From Roseinatronobacter sp. S2 (GTDB lineage: Bacteria; Pseudomonadota; Alphaproteobacteria; Rhodobacterales; Rhodobacteraceae), in NCBI RefSeq assembly GCF_029581395.1, contig NZ_CP121115.1, positions 248,001 through 312,000 of the forward strand: a stretch of DNA of 64,000 nt, written 5' to 3'. This document shows positions 1-8,341 of the stretch, piece after piece. Within the stretch, counting starts at the first letter, position 1. The number at the start of each line of letters is the position of its first letter. The position numbers were made by a program, and so were the translations under genes. Below the pieces are notes generated by a model, which was not told where the DNA came from, did not search any database, and saw nothing but the letters and a program-made list of their open reading frames with translations.

Positions 1-1000
1 TATCCCCGATAAAGGCGTCCAGATCACCCGCAATCATCACCTGTGTATGCGCGGCAAGAAAGCGCGCCATGCGCACCTTGGCCCAAGGCAGCATCAGGCC
101 CAATGTCATGATCACCACCACTGCATTCGAAAGGCCAACCCAGACATACCCCCCGACCGGCATATTAGAATGCAGCGCATGCCCCCCGTCGATTTTGGTG
201 CCGCAATAGATGATGTTGCGCATCATCGCGGCATAGACCATCCCGCCCAGCACAAATGCCACGGCAGCCCCGATATAGGCGCGCACCAAAATCCAGACGA
301 AGGATTCCATGCCGTCGAACCCGCGATTTGCGCGAAAACTCCCGTCGCTAAAAAGCTGCATTAATGTCGGGATCGTGCCCGCGAATGTCAGCGCAAGGGT
401 AACAAGAACAACCCCGACAAAGGCCAGCATGGCCATGTAGAATGGCCCGATACTGCTGTCGAAACTTAACCGCGACCGCCCAATCAGGTGATGGCCGACA
501 ACAAACCGCCGCCGCGCACGATCCGCAAAAGGATAGGCCAGATACAGCGTCAGCGCACTCAGCACCGGATAAAGCAGATAGACCAGAAAGGCCCGCCACG
601 GTTTGCCGTCGAAATTAAAACGCACATTGGCCCATGTTGTCACCCGCGCGTTAAACCGCAGCGACCGCGTTACCAGCCACGGAAACAGGAACAAAAACCC
701 GATTATCACCAAAAGCAGCGCCAGCGGCACAAGGGCCAGAAGCTGGAAGATGATGAAGCCCGCGACGATAATGATCCGCCCGATCAGAATTTGCATGCCC
801 GTGGCGTGATAGTCGAACCGGCGGTCCGCTATTTCGGTATTTTGGTAAAAATACTTGTTGGTCCGCACCTTGGCCCATGCCGAATAGATACCGAGTGTCA
901 CGATCGACAGCAGCAGGTTAACGATCCAGATGCCAAAGTATTCGCGGGCATTGCCATGAAACAGAACGCGCCGGGGGCGCAAGGAGGAAGGGTCGTGCAC
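1..1000 (-). CDS. YjgN/DUF898 family membrane protein (3' end outside window)
   Basis: This reading frame runs off the left edge, so only about 333 N-terminal codons are visible. A GTG at 1000 is chosen as start because AAGGA lies 8 bases before it. The protein begins with a short soluble stretch, then shows repeated units of hydrophobic helices, each followed by a G-I-Y-S-x-W-A-K-V-R-type motif (about residues 38-47) and again L-P-W-A-K-V-R-M-A-R near the visible end. That repeated WAKVR signature and the multi-helix layout are typical of the YjgN/DUF898 family of inner-membrane proteins, whose function is not known. No operon partner is visible. Confidence 0.85.
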   Translation of the reverse strand, partial: MHDPSSLRPRRVLFHGNAREYFGIWIVNLLLSIVTLGIYSAWAKVRTNKYFYQNTEIADRRFDYHATGMQILIGRIIIVAGFIIFQLLALVPLALLLVIIGFLFLFPWLVTRSLRFNARVTTWANVRFNFDGKPWRAFLVYLLYPVLSALTLYLAYPFADRARRRFVVGHHLIGRSRLSFDSSIGPFYMAMLAFVGVVLVTLALTFAGTIPTLMQLFSDGSFRANRGFDGMESFVWILVRAYIGAAVAFVLGGMVYAAMMRNIIYCGTKIDGGHALHSNMPVGGYVWVGLSNAVVVIMTLGLMLPWAKVRMARFLAAHTQVMIAGDLDAFIGD

Positions 1001-1064
1001 GTGGGAATTCCTTGTGATGTGTCGATGCTGGCGGCAAGCTGCTGGCGGAGTTGTTAACCCCTCG

Positions 1065-1307
1065 TTACGCATTTCTCAAGCCGGTCGCCGGGACTGCACG
1101 CCCGCGCTGCCTTCGAGACAGCATTTGGCGCGCATATCCAGCCGTCATGCGGGGTCTGCGCGGGCAACCGTCCTGAACTGCACCTGCGATGGGTGGCAGG
1201 GGACCAGCTTGACGCCCACTTGTGGCAGCGGACCGTTCAGTGTGGCCCCCCCCAACGCCATCAGCCGCGCGCAGGGTAATCCTGTCACCGGGGCGGAACA
1301 CCATCAT
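1065..1307 (-). CDS. Small ORF coupled to the spike-base gene, possibly frameshifted
   Basis: An ATGATG start overlaps the TGA stop of the upstream spike-base gene, the usual sign of translational coupling. In frame the product is 80 aa, but after about 20 plausible residues (MMVFRPGDRITLRAADGVGG) it becomes an arginine-rich, low-quality sequence. A run of eight C on the plus strand (1246-1253) lies exactly there. Removing one base gives a 53-residue protein that continues ATLNGPLPQVGVKLVP and ends at 1145. I do not recognise a family. Either version would be a small partner of the spike-base protein. Confidence is for a real gene, not for this exact frame. Confidence 0.4.
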   Translation of the reverse strand: MMVFRPGDRITLRAADGVGGGHTERSAATSGRQAGPLPPIAGAVQDGCPRRPRMTAGYARQMLSRRQRGRAVPATGLRNA

Positions 1308-1567
1308 GCAATCACCAATGCATGAATTCCGGTTGCTGTCGTACCCGTTGCCCGCACCCGGCAAATTCCAACAGGCAAAAGCGCCAGATCACCTACGACA
1401 ACCGTGCGTGTTTGGTTGCGGATCGTGACAACACTCAGCGTGCCGCCTTCTTCAACATAAAGCGCCGAGGCCGCAAGCGGCAGATCATCGGCGTCATTGG
1501 GGATAACAGGCAGAATATCTGTTGCAGGACCTGCGGCGGTCAGCGCATGCGACTTGAAAATGTCCAT
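1304..1567 (-). CDS. GTA head-spike base protein homologue (RCAP_rcc01079 family)
   Basis: An 87-aa protein without signal peptide or membrane segment. It starts MDIFKSHALTA, has a central Y-V-E-E-G-G-T-L strand pair, and ends with R-V-R-A-T-G-T-T-A-T-G-I, the most recognisable motif of the small spike-base family named after Rhodobacter capsulatus rcc01079. In that species the protein is part of the head spikes of gene transfer agent particles, encoded away from the main GTA cluster. The gene here is likewise isolated, with only a small coupled frame downstream. The family assignment is from memory of the motif; a role in GTA particles in this organism is inference. Confidence 0.7.
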   Translation of the reverse strand: MDIFKSHALTAAGPATDILPVIPNDADDLPLAASALYVEEGGTLSVVTIRNQTRTVVVGDLALLPVGICRVRATGTTATGIHALVIA

Positions 1568-1836
1568 CTGGGCAGCCTTTCATATAAGAGCATTCTCTTG
1601 CGTCAATCCCAACGCTAAGATTGACCCCATGTTCACTGTTTTCGCTTAGGAATGGCCAAACAAGGCGCACGCTGCGCGATGCAACGCCGTGTATGATCTT
1701 GGCTATTGCTGCATCGCGCATCAGAAAAGCGCACCTTCTTTGGGCAGCACTGGAAAAACACGGTGTTACGGGTTTCACCCCGGTCGCGTTTTCCCTATGG
1801 TGGTATATGCTTTGAACCTGAATGGGAGAGTGTTTC

Positions 1837-1962
1837 ATGACATTTTCATCAGCGACCTACACCAAGATCGCGGCGTCAGTTTGCTTGTTTCTGGTCGCGC
1901 GGCCTGGTGACAGTTTGGGTTCAATCGCTCAAGCGCAGCGGGGCAATGCGCGTGCTGTGTAA
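1837..1962 (+). other. Short signal-peptide-like ORF before the 1907 frame
   Basis: A 41-codon frame with a good ribosome binding site (GGGAGAG, 7 bases before ATG). It starts MTFSSATYTKIAASVCLFLV and continues to an AQAQ-like cleavage region, so it looks like a signal peptide with almost nothing behind it before the TAA at 1960. The next frame begins inside it. It may be the true N-terminus of the following protein, cut off by a frameshift around 1945-1960. Confidence 0.35.
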
Positions 1963-2629
1963 CCTGAACACCGACAGGCTGGAGGGTCGCAACAGAGTCT
2001 TTACCGGGATGTCCTTGCGTTTGTTCGACTCGGGTGAGGATACGTCCGTATCCGCGCCGATTGTGGGTCACTCAGAGATTGCGGAAAAACAACAAGCGGC
2101 GGCGATTGACATGACCACGCAGTGTGCCTTTGATGTGGATCTGAGTGCCGCGCATGCAGGCATTATGGGCGGGGCCGGGCAACTGCCGGAGGGATGGCTG
2201 CTCTTGGATTTTTCCCGCAGGGCCGAGAGGAAAGCTGAAATCGTCGCCGCAACAGCGGATTATCTGGACGTCGAAATTACGCAGACAGCATCAACCGGTG
2301 CGTCAATCCTGCAATTCACCGATGCCGGAAACTGGATGGATACCCACGTTGGCGATTCCTGGACCTTCTCTGCTGAGCTTGCTTTGATTTCCGGCAGCTT
2401 TAATGAAAATGGCGCTGCCTCGATGAGTGGCACAGACCGCGATGAGTTGGGCCGTATTCACTTGACTGATGACATTTCTATTGATGACACGTTGCGCGCG
2501 TTTTTCGGGAAAACCATCATTTCTGATCCGGAAGCTGCGCAGATGAACGCCGGTTTTCGTGTTCAGTCCAGCGGATCATCGCAGGCAAAGTTTCGGATAG
2601 GGCGGACCGTTCTTGAGAAGAATCCTTGA
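1907..2629 (+). CDS. Hypothetical protein, probably exported
   Basis: A 240-residue frame from GTG 1907; ATG 1946 is an alternative start. Neither start has a strong ribosome binding site, while the overlapping 1837 frame has one and encodes a signal-peptide-like sequence, so the mature protein may be exported. The body is rich in acidic and small residues with beta-type alternation (for example VGDSWTFSAELALISGSF around residues 150-170) and a basic end. It may be an extracellular beta-sandwich protein, but I recognise no family. The stop lies 167 bases before the Sel1 protein gene, so the two may be co-transcribed. Confidence 0.5.
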   Translation: MTVWVQSLKRSGAMRVLCNLNTDRLEGRNRVFTGMSLRLFDSGEDTSVSAPIVGHSEIAEKQQAAAIDMTTQCAFDVDLSAAHAGIMGGAGQLPEGWLLLDFSRRAERKAEIVAATADYLDVEITQTASTGASILQFTDAGNWMDTHVGDSWTFSAELALISGSFNENGAASMSGTDRDELGRIHLTDDISIDDTLRAFFGKTIISDPEAAQMNAGFRVQSSGSSQAKFRIGRTVLEKNP

Positions 2630-2796
2630 AAGGGCCTGTAACCCTACGCGTCCACAGACCAAGCAATAATCCAGGCCGTAACACGCATCATAAATCACTT
2701 ACCTGTCGTCTTCGGCGATCACCAACACCTCCAAGCGTAAGGCCAGAGCCACCCGCCTTGCGCAAAACGAGAACTAAGCTAGAAAGGAATAGTCTC

Positions 2797-4257
2797 ATGC
2801 GTTTTCCAACTCTTGTTTCGAAGCTTGCGCTTTGTGTTGCCCTCGGGGCCACTGGTCTGGCGACAACGCCCGTGTTTTCCCAAACCGAAGCAGGTGCAAA
2901 TACTGCGGAAGATGCCGATTCCAGTGATAGCACCGCGCCGCGCAATTTGCGCGATCTGCGCGCGGCCCTGAACGAAGATATCAGCGCAGATGAGCGCCAG
3001 CAGGTTTTCACCGAGTTGGAAATGCTGGGCGAGGACGGCGATGCAGGGGCGCTGATGACGTTGGGCAACGCCTTACGGAGCGAGGGCGAAATTGCCCGTG
3101 CAATATCTGCCTTCGAAGCGGCGGCAGAACTTGATGAAATGCAGGCCAATGTCGTGCTGATGCGTCTACTTGGTGACGAAGATAGTCCTTTTTTTGATCT
3201 CGATCGCGCCTCCGAATTCATGCTTGATGCGGCCGCCGCCGGGCATGTTGGGGCACAGATAGCGCTTGCCAGCGCATTGCTGGACGGTAAAGGGATGGAC
3301 GCGGACCCAGCGCAGGCGCGCCAGATCCTGTCTGATCTGGCTTCGGAGAACGCGATTGCAGCCCAGCAGGCTGGCAACCTGGCGCGCGATGGTGTCGGTG
3401 GCCCTGTGGATGGTGCTGAAGCCGCCCGCCTTTATCGCATGGCCGCAGAGTCCGGACGCGCCGCAGCATGGTTGCCCCTTGGAGCTATGCTACTTACGGG
3501 CGAGATTATTGATCGCGATCCTGCCGGGGCATTGGAGGCATTTCAAAACGCAGCAGATGGCACGCATGATCGCATCGCGGAACGCGCGCGGATTTTGTTG
3601 TTGCGCGGTCATGCTACCGAAGCGTTCGAAGATTTGTCGGACCCTTCGCAAATTGCCCCGCTTGCTTCGGAACCGTTGGAAGACGGGAACATCGGCATTG
3701 CCCGATTTATCGTTTCCAGCGCATCTGATTTAGTGCCAGATGAAGCTCTCGCCAGAGCATTGGAGATTTTGGAAGAGGGTGCGGATGATGGCAACCAAGG
3801 GTCGGCGGCATCCCTTTTTGCCTATTGGCTACGCGAGCGTGACCAGCGTTCTGTCGAGGCGACACGCGAACTGAACCGCATAATGGACATGCATTCAGAC
3901 TTGTTGCCAGAGCGTGCAACCCTGCGCTTCAAGATCGACACTCTGGCACCGCCTGCGCGAAGCGCGGCACAATTTCAGGAGTTGACTGACCTGTTGATGA
4001 GCGCATCGCCTGAAGAACTGCCAATCGCTTTCATTGTTTTGCGCCGACACAATGTCAACGCTTATGTTTATGTTGTTCAGAGCTTCCTTGAAACAGACGG
4101 TTACTACACAGGGGCAAAAAACGGGTTGCTTACCGGTGCGACCATCACGGCCATCAACCGTTTCTGTGCTGATGCAGGGATAAGCAGGGAATGTGCATTA
4201 GGCCCGCTAAGGGGAAATGTTGTGCGCAGCATAGGAACTGCATTGGCGGAACGTTGA
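2797..4257 (+). CDS. Exported Sel1-repeat protein
   Basis: The ATG at 2797 is preferred over earlier in-frame starts because AGGAAT precedes it and it opens directly into a signal peptide (MRFPTLVSKLALCVALGATG, cleavage near VFSQT). The 486-aa product has an acidic linker, then several Sel1/TPR-like helical repeats from about residue 85 to 270, recognisable by the GxxxAxxxLAxxLLDGKGMDxD and AARLYRMAAESG patterns. The last 50 residues (FLETDGYYTGAKNG...AINRFC) resemble a peptidoglycan-binding-like helical module. Sel1 proteins are scaffolds for protein interactions; periplasmic ones often sit with envelope polysaccharide genes, which fits the EPS locus next door. A strong hairpin follows the stop. 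Confidence 0.75.
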   Translation: MRFPTLVSKLALCVALGATGLATTPVFSQTEAGANTAEDADSSDSTAPRNLRDLRAALNEDISADERQQVFTELEMLGEDGDAGALMTLGNALRSEGEIARAISAFEAAAELDEMQANVVLMRLLGDEDSPFFDLDRASEFMLDAAAAGHVGAQIALASALLDGKGMDADPAQARQILSDLASENAIAAQQAGNLARDGVGGPVDGAEAARLYRMAAESGRAAAWLPLGAMLLTGEIIDRDPAGALEAFQNAADGTHDRIAERARILLLRGHATEAFEDLSDPSQIAPLASEPLEDGNIGIARFIVSSASDLVPDEALARALEILEEGADDGNQGSAASLFAYWLRERDQRSVEATRELNRIMDMHSDLLPERATLRFKIDTLAPPARSAAQFQELTDLLMSASPEELPIAFIVLRRHNVNAYVYVVQSFLETDGYYTGAKNGLLTGATITAINRFCADAGISRECALGPLRGNVVRSIGTALAER

Positions 4258-4290
4258 GGGGCAGCGTGGGGCCTGCACTTTCGGCCCTAC

Positions 4291-4322
4291 GCGCGCGTGC
4301 AGTTTAATGCACGCGCGCTTTA
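4291..4322 (+). terminator. Rho-independent terminator after the Sel1-repeat gene
   Basis: A perfect 11-bp GC-rich stem (4291-4301 with 4308-4318) encloses a 6-base loop and is followed by TTTAT. It lies 33 bases after the stop of the gene ending at 4257. Confidence 0.75.
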
Positions 4323-4585
4323 TGAGACGATAGACATGCGGTATTGTTGTGATCGCTTGGATTGACGGCTCATCTTGGCAACTCAGACCATATTCATTGC
4401 CTGTGGAGTGCAGCACGGTGCGGTTGAACACTTACGCTATGGGCTGATCACCGCGATGATCACGTTCCGGACCGGCGGCATGAACACCAGGCGCTGGCGG
4501 CTCAACATAGCCTCGCGTGGTCCGCAGATGCCTTCAGTGCAAGTGCGGCGGATGCCATCTAGTTCCGCTGGCATTCACACGCAAT
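4323..4585. other. Gene-free stretch
   Basis: Between the terminator after 4257 and the tandem repeat at 4586 no frame has a ribosome binding site or recognisable protein similarity. I see no RNA gene or insertion sequence ends. Confidence 0.4.
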
Positions 4586-4637
4586 AATCTCGCTCTTTGG
4601 TCGCTCACGTCAATCTCGCTCTTTGGTCGCTCACGTC
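4586..4637. repeat. Perfect tandem duplication of 26 bp
   Basis: The unit beginning AATCTCGCTCTTTGG occurs at 4586-4611 and again, without a mismatch, at 4612-4637. It lies in the gap before the end of the sugar transferase gene. Confidence 0.9.
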
Positions 4638-4638
4638 A

Positions 4639-4670
4639 GAGAAGCGGCAGAAAGCCGCTTCTCAATTTTC
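4639..4670. terminator. Hairpin at the 3' side of the ExoY-type gene
   Basis: GAGAAGCGGC (4639-4648) pairs with GCCGCTTCTC (4654-4663) around a 5-base loop, followed on the plus strand by AATTTT. It sits 19 bases beyond the stop of the minus-strand sugar transferase gene and may end transcription from either side. Confidence 0.5.
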
Positions 4671-4681
4671 CGCAGCATGTT

Positions 4682-5392
4682 CTAGTATCCGTTGCGAACA
4701 ACAACGACCTTTAGGGTTCGTAGGATAATACTAAAATCGCGCAGCAGCGACGCACTTTTGTGATATGCTATGTCATACGCTACGCGCTGTTCATATGTTG
4801 CGTCGTTACGACCGCTGACCTGCCACAGACCTGTGATACCGGGCCGCATCGCCAGATACGCCGCCTGCCCTTTGTCGTAATATGCCAGCTCGTCGCGCAC
4901 CACGGGTCTGGGGCCGACGATGCTCATCTGACCTAGAAGAACGTTGAATATCTGGGGCAGTTCATCCAGACTGGACTTTCGCATGAACTGGCCAAAGCGA
5001 ATGATACGAGGGTCGTTTTTCAACTTCCGTGTCGCGTCCCATTCTACCCGGGCCTCGGGGCATGCAGCAAGATGTTCATGTAGCTTCTGTTGCGCGTCGG
5101 GAACCATTGTGCGGATTTTCCAGCACTTGAATTCCTTTCCGTCCTTTCCGACCCGTGTATGCCCGAAGAACGGGAAATGACCGTCGCGCGCCACGATTGC
5201 TGCGCAAATCAGAATAACTGGCAGGGTGAACCAAATAGAGAATAAAACAAATGTAACGTCTAGTACGCGCTTTCCCGCCCGAAGATAAACGCTGCGGGGG
5301 TTGGAAGCCGATATCTCAGCCTTGTGACCGTCAAAGGACTGCGCACTTGATCCGAGGTTATAGTCTGCGTCTGAACTCAGAGAACGATCCAT
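4682..5392 (-). CDS. ExoY-type undecaprenyl-phosphate sugar phosphotransferase
   Basis: A 236-aa polyisoprenyl-phosphate hexose-1-phosphate transferase that starts EPS repeat-unit synthesis by loading a sugar-1-phosphate on undecaprenyl phosphate at the inner membrane. One hydrophobic helix (about 45-68, LDVTFVLFSIWFTLPVILI) precedes the cytoplasmic domain. Family motifs are visible: FKCWKIRTM, a K-x-x-x-D-P-R-I pair, F-x-R-K-S-S-L-D-E-L-P-Q, G-x-M-S-I-V-G-P-R-P and the C-terminal R-P-G-I-T-G-L-W-Q-V-S-G-R. Length matches the short ExoY class without the long PglC/WbaP N-terminal part. It is transcribed away from the main operon at 6202 but belongs functionally to it. Confidence 0.93.
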   Translation of the reverse strand: MDRSLSSDADYNLGSSAQSFDGHKAEISASNPRSVYLRAGKRVLDVTFVLFSIWFTLPVILICAAIVARDGHFPFFGHTRVGKDGKEFKCWKIRTMVPDAQQKLHEHLAACPEARVEWDATRKLKNDPRIIRFGQFMRKSSLDELPQIFNVLLGQMSIVGPRPVVRDELAYYDKGQAAYLAMRPGITGLWQVSGRNDATYEQRVAYDIAYHKSASLLRDFSIILRTLKVVVVRNGY

Positions 5393-5508
5393 GAGCTGTT
5401 TCCTCGTATTTTTCTAAAAGTTTAGTGGCAAAACCGGGCTATGCACAAAACAAACCACCCCACTTGCGGAGGGTTCATGATACCAAATGGAGAATACTCA
5501 AAAACACG

Positions 5509-5550
5509 CCAGCAAAACTGGAGCGCCAAAGCGCTCTGTGTTTGTGCTGG
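5509..5550 (-). terminator. Long hairpin terminator after the small exported protein
   Basis: An inner stem GAGCGC/GCGCTC (5521-5526 and 5531-5536) is extended by outer pairing of CCAGCAAAAC (5509-5518) with GTTTGTGCTGG (5540-5550). On the minus strand it follows the stop at 5593, and the inner stem is followed by AGTTTTG. Confidence 0.6.
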
Positions 5551-5592
5551 AACTAGAACTCTACCAAGCTCCAGATACCCGAAAACCGAGTA

Positions 5593-6003
5593 TCAGGAAG
5601 GGCTTGCAGTTTGACCTACGGGCGACAACGTAACCTGCGAACCAGCCTGAATCTGAGCCGCTGCTGTCTGGATGGAGGCCCGCTGCGCAGCGTTTGTTGA
5701 AAGGGATGCCGCTTCAACCAGAGCGGGCGCGATGGATGCACGCTGCGCCTGAGGCAAGCTTTGTGAAGCGGAGATCGCTGCACCTGTCACTGCCGCTATT
5801 TCTGCGTTCAGCTGAGCGGCAGGCAACCCTGCTGCCTGAAGCGTGGCAACTGCTCTGCGGATCGCAGCGGCGCAGGCCGCACCACTGGTTGAGCAGGACG
5901 TTTCAATATCAGCAAAATCTACAAGAGATTGCGCGTTTGCACCGGTGCTCATCACCAGGCTTCCCGACAACATCGCGGCGGCCATCAAAAGTTTCTTGTT
6001 CAT
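5593..6003 (-). CDS. Small exported alanine-rich protein of the EPS locus
   Basis: A 136-aa protein with a clear signal peptide (MNKKLLMAAAMLSGSLVMST, cleavage after GANA). The mature part has two cysteines that may pair (CSTSGAAC) and is otherwise helical and very rich in alanine, serine and glutamine, with repeated AQRASI segments. The ribosome binding site AAAGGAG stands 8 bases before ATG. It is divergent from the EPS operon at 6202 and shares the intergenic control region with it, so co-regulation is plausible. I do not recognise a named family. Confidence 0.75.
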   Translation of the reverse strand: MNKKLLMAAAMLSGSLVMSTGANAQSLVDFADIETSCSTSGAACAAAIRRAVATLQAAGLPAAQLNAEIAAVTGAAISASQSLPQAQRASIAPALVEAASLSTNAAQRASIQTAAAQIQAGSQVTLSPVGQTASPS

Positions 6004-6201
6004 GTGGACAACTCCTTTAAAAGTTTCATGATCCTTACCACCTAACCCCGGCGTGTAACAATAGCTTGACTTAAAATTTACCTATTTCTGCGTTCGATCA
6101 GGCGCTAATGTGCTTGTTTTCGCCGATAAGCCCGTGATACCTAGGATGATGCATATGATTTGTGCAGTTTATAAATTTTTTTCGTAAAGTCAAAGGCCGC
6201 G
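6004..6201. promoter_or_regulatory. Divergent promoter region of the EPS locus
   Basis: This 198-bp AT-rich gap separates divergent genes at 6003 and 6202 and must hold both promoters. TTGACT at 6066-6071 is a possible -35 element for rightward transcription. No clear operator was found. Confidence 0.4.
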
Positions 6202-6846
6202 ATGAAGCTGCTCTGGTATATCTCATCACTCGCGATTCTGGCAAGTGTTGGCGTCACGTTCGCGCGGGAATATTCGGCCGCCCAGTTCGCGCGTTCTTCT
6301 GATCTTGAAATGATTCGCACACTGTCGGAAACTCCGGCGCGACTGCGTGTACCGCTAAGCGTGCGGGCGCAGCGCGAAGTGTTCGAGGCTTGCGCGACAG
6401 TGCAGGACAGCCTTTTTCTGGGCATTCAATCTTCTGAAACCCGCGAAAAGGTGACATCGAACTGTATATCACTGGCAGATGCTGCTTTGACGCGCAGCCC
6501 GACACTGTCTGCGGCCCATGCTATCAAGGCGCTTTTCGCGACGGATCCGCACGACGCTACGCGCGCTGTTGTCGCATCATGGATAACTGCGCCATACGAC
6601 GCGTGGGAAGCGCGCTTGCGCATATTGCGGGGTTTTGCGTTGCGTGACATGGGGTTCGAAGATGTCACGCCGGTTATCGCGGCGGATGTGGCTTTCATGA
6701 TGCAGGCACACGCTGGCCGCGCCTGGCTGGCGCAGTTTTACTGGAGTGATCCTGTCATCCAGCCCGCGTTGATTAGCCTTATCGAAACACGCCCGGGCGA
6801 TGAACAGACCGCCTTTTTGTCACAGGTGCGTCGCCATGCTCGCTGA
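6202..6846 (+). CDS. Hypothetical protein, first gene of the EPS operon
   Basis: A 214-aa protein with one N-terminal hydrophobic segment (KLLWYISSLAILASVGVTFA), probably a membrane anchor or uncleaved signal, followed by a helical periplasmic domain with repeated A-x-x-A-x-x-x-L patterns. AAAGG lies 6 bases before the ATG. The stop overlaps the start of the next gene (ATG at 6836), so the two are translationally coupled. The position directly before the polymerase/ligase and the helical repeats suggest a helper of polysaccharide assembly or export, but no family is recognised. Confidence 0.75.
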   Translation: MKLLWYISSLAILASVGVTFAREYSAAQFARSSDLEMIRTLSETPARLRVPLSVRAQREVFEACATVQDSLFLGIQSSETREKVTSNCISLADAALTRSPTLSAAHAIKALFATDPHDATRAVVASWITAPYDAWEARLRILRGFALRDMGFEDVTPVIAADVAFMMQAHAGRAWLAQFYWSDPVIQPALISLIETRPGDEQTAFLSQVRRHAR

Positions 6847-8341
6847 ACCCAGACCCGGCCACATCAAAAAGCCGAAAAGCCGAGTTGTGGAGAACAGCCC
6901 CACCAAAGCTATCGTGCCAAGAGTGTCCATGCGCTATGCGCGGATGAATTCGCTGACAGGGCGCTTGCTGGTGTTTCTGGTGATCCTGAGCGCCATCCCT
7001 GTCGCGTCCAACCGTCCTGCATGGTGGCTTTTGGCGGCGTTTTTGGTTGCTTTGGGCGCGTTGGGGTATCTGTTGCGCGCGCAATACCTGATGGGTGCGC
7101 AGCGGCGTTTGCAGGTAATACAGATGCGCGGGTTCATTCTGCTTGCGCTGGTGGTGCCACTTTATGCGGTGCTGCAAGCGCTGCCTCTGGCGACGCTTCT
7201 GCCCGCTGGGCTGACAAGCTTGCCCGCCATCGTGCCTGCGGAAATCTGGCCCACCAGCATTTCGGTTTCGCGGGATGCATCGCTGCTTGGGGCGATCCGC
7301 GCGATGGGGTTTATCCTGTTTCTGATCCTTGTGTTCGAGATCGGAACCCAGCCTGTCCGGTCGCGGGGGCTGTTGATGCTGCTGATGCTGGGTATTTTGC
7401 TTCACGCAATATTCGGGATGGTCGCGCTGCGGGTGCTGGATGATTTCGCCCTATGGGGCACAAAGGAAGCATATCGTGGCGTTTTGACGGGCACGTTTAT
7501 CAACCGCAATTCCATCGCAACATTTCTGGGCTTCGGTCTGGTCCTTGCACTGGCGCTGACGCTGGAGCGCGGGCATCGCGCGTCCCTGGCCGAAAAAGAC
7601 CGCGGCCACGCAACCCTGCTAACCCCCCAGCGCCTTGAGATCATGGCCCTGTGGGCAGCTATTCTGGTGCTGGCTTTGGCAATCCTGCTGACCGAATCGC
7701 GCATGGGCGCTTTCGCAACAGCCGTTGGCGGGTTTGTAACCTTTCTGGTGCTGCGCATCCGCTTTGGCACGGCAGTCATTCGGATTATCACGGAAGCTGC
7801 GATTGTGCTTGTCGTGGCAGGGGTTGTCTTGCTGTCATCGGCTGGCAGCGGTGTGACCGAACGGGCTTTGTTCACGGTTTTGCAAACCGCGGACCGCATG
7901 GCGATTTACGATGTCGTTCTACGCATGATCGCAGAGCGGCCGCTTACGGGGTTTGGCTATGATGCATTCCCTGCCGCATTCCAGCTTTACCGTGACGAAG
8001 GGCTTATCTCACACTTGTATTTCGACATGGCGCATAACACCTATCTGACCCTTTGGGTAGAACAGGGCCTGTTGGTGGGGTCGGTGCCGATACTGTTGTT
8101 GCTGTGGGCTGTCGTCCTGATCGCAGGCAGGTTTCGCAAGGGCGAAGGCGATCCCGCCGTGCTGGCCGGTGCATTGGGTGTCATCTGCGTGGCAGCAGTG
8201 CATTCGCTGGCTGATTTCAGCCTTGAAATCCCCGCAAATGTCTATTGCTTTTTGTTCATTGTTGGACTGGCAATAGCCCCTGCGCGCAATGTGTTGTCCG
8301 CAACACCCGCAAGCATCACGGCAAGTGATCCGGCTAAATGA
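6836..8341 (+). CDS. O-antigen ligase/Wzy-type polysaccharide polymerase
   Basis: A 501-aa polytopic protein with roughly eleven hydrophobic helices. The Wzy_C/O-antigen ligase signature is present: the GTFINRNSIATFLG segment (about residues 221-234), LTESRMG, and the large periplasmic loop with R-P-L-T-G-F-G and H-N-x-Y-L around residues 370-405, where the essential Arg and His of the family lie. Such enzymes join lipid-linked repeat units into polymer or attach polymer to an acceptor at the periplasmic face. The start at 6836 overlaps the previous gene by 11 bases; ATG 6930 is an alternative that would drop a soluble N-terminal tail. The next gene overlaps by 4 bases. Confidence 0.88.
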   Translation: MLAEPRPGHIKKPKSRVVENSPTKAIVPRVSMRYARMNSLTGRLLVFLVILSAIPVASNRPAWWLLAAFLVALGALGYLLRAQYLMGAQRRLQVIQMRGFILLALVVPLYAVLQALPLATLLPAGLTSLPAIVPAEIWPTSISVSRDASLLGAIRAMGFILFLILVFEIGTQPVRSRGLLMLLMLGILLHAIFGMVALRVLDDFALWGTKEAYRGVLTGTFINRNSIATFLGFGLVLALALTLERGHRASLAEKDRGHATLLTPQRLEIMALWAAILVLALAILLTESRMGAFATAVGGFVTFLVLRIRFGTAVIRIITEAAIVLVVAGVVLLSSAGSGVTERALFTVLQTADRMAIYDVVLRMIAERPLTGFGYDAFPAAFQLYRDEGLISHLYFDMAHNTYLTLWVEQGLLVGSVPILLLLWAVVLIAGRFRKGEGDPAVLAGALGVICVAAVHSLADFSLEIPANVYCFLFIVGLAIAPARNVLSATPASITASDPAK

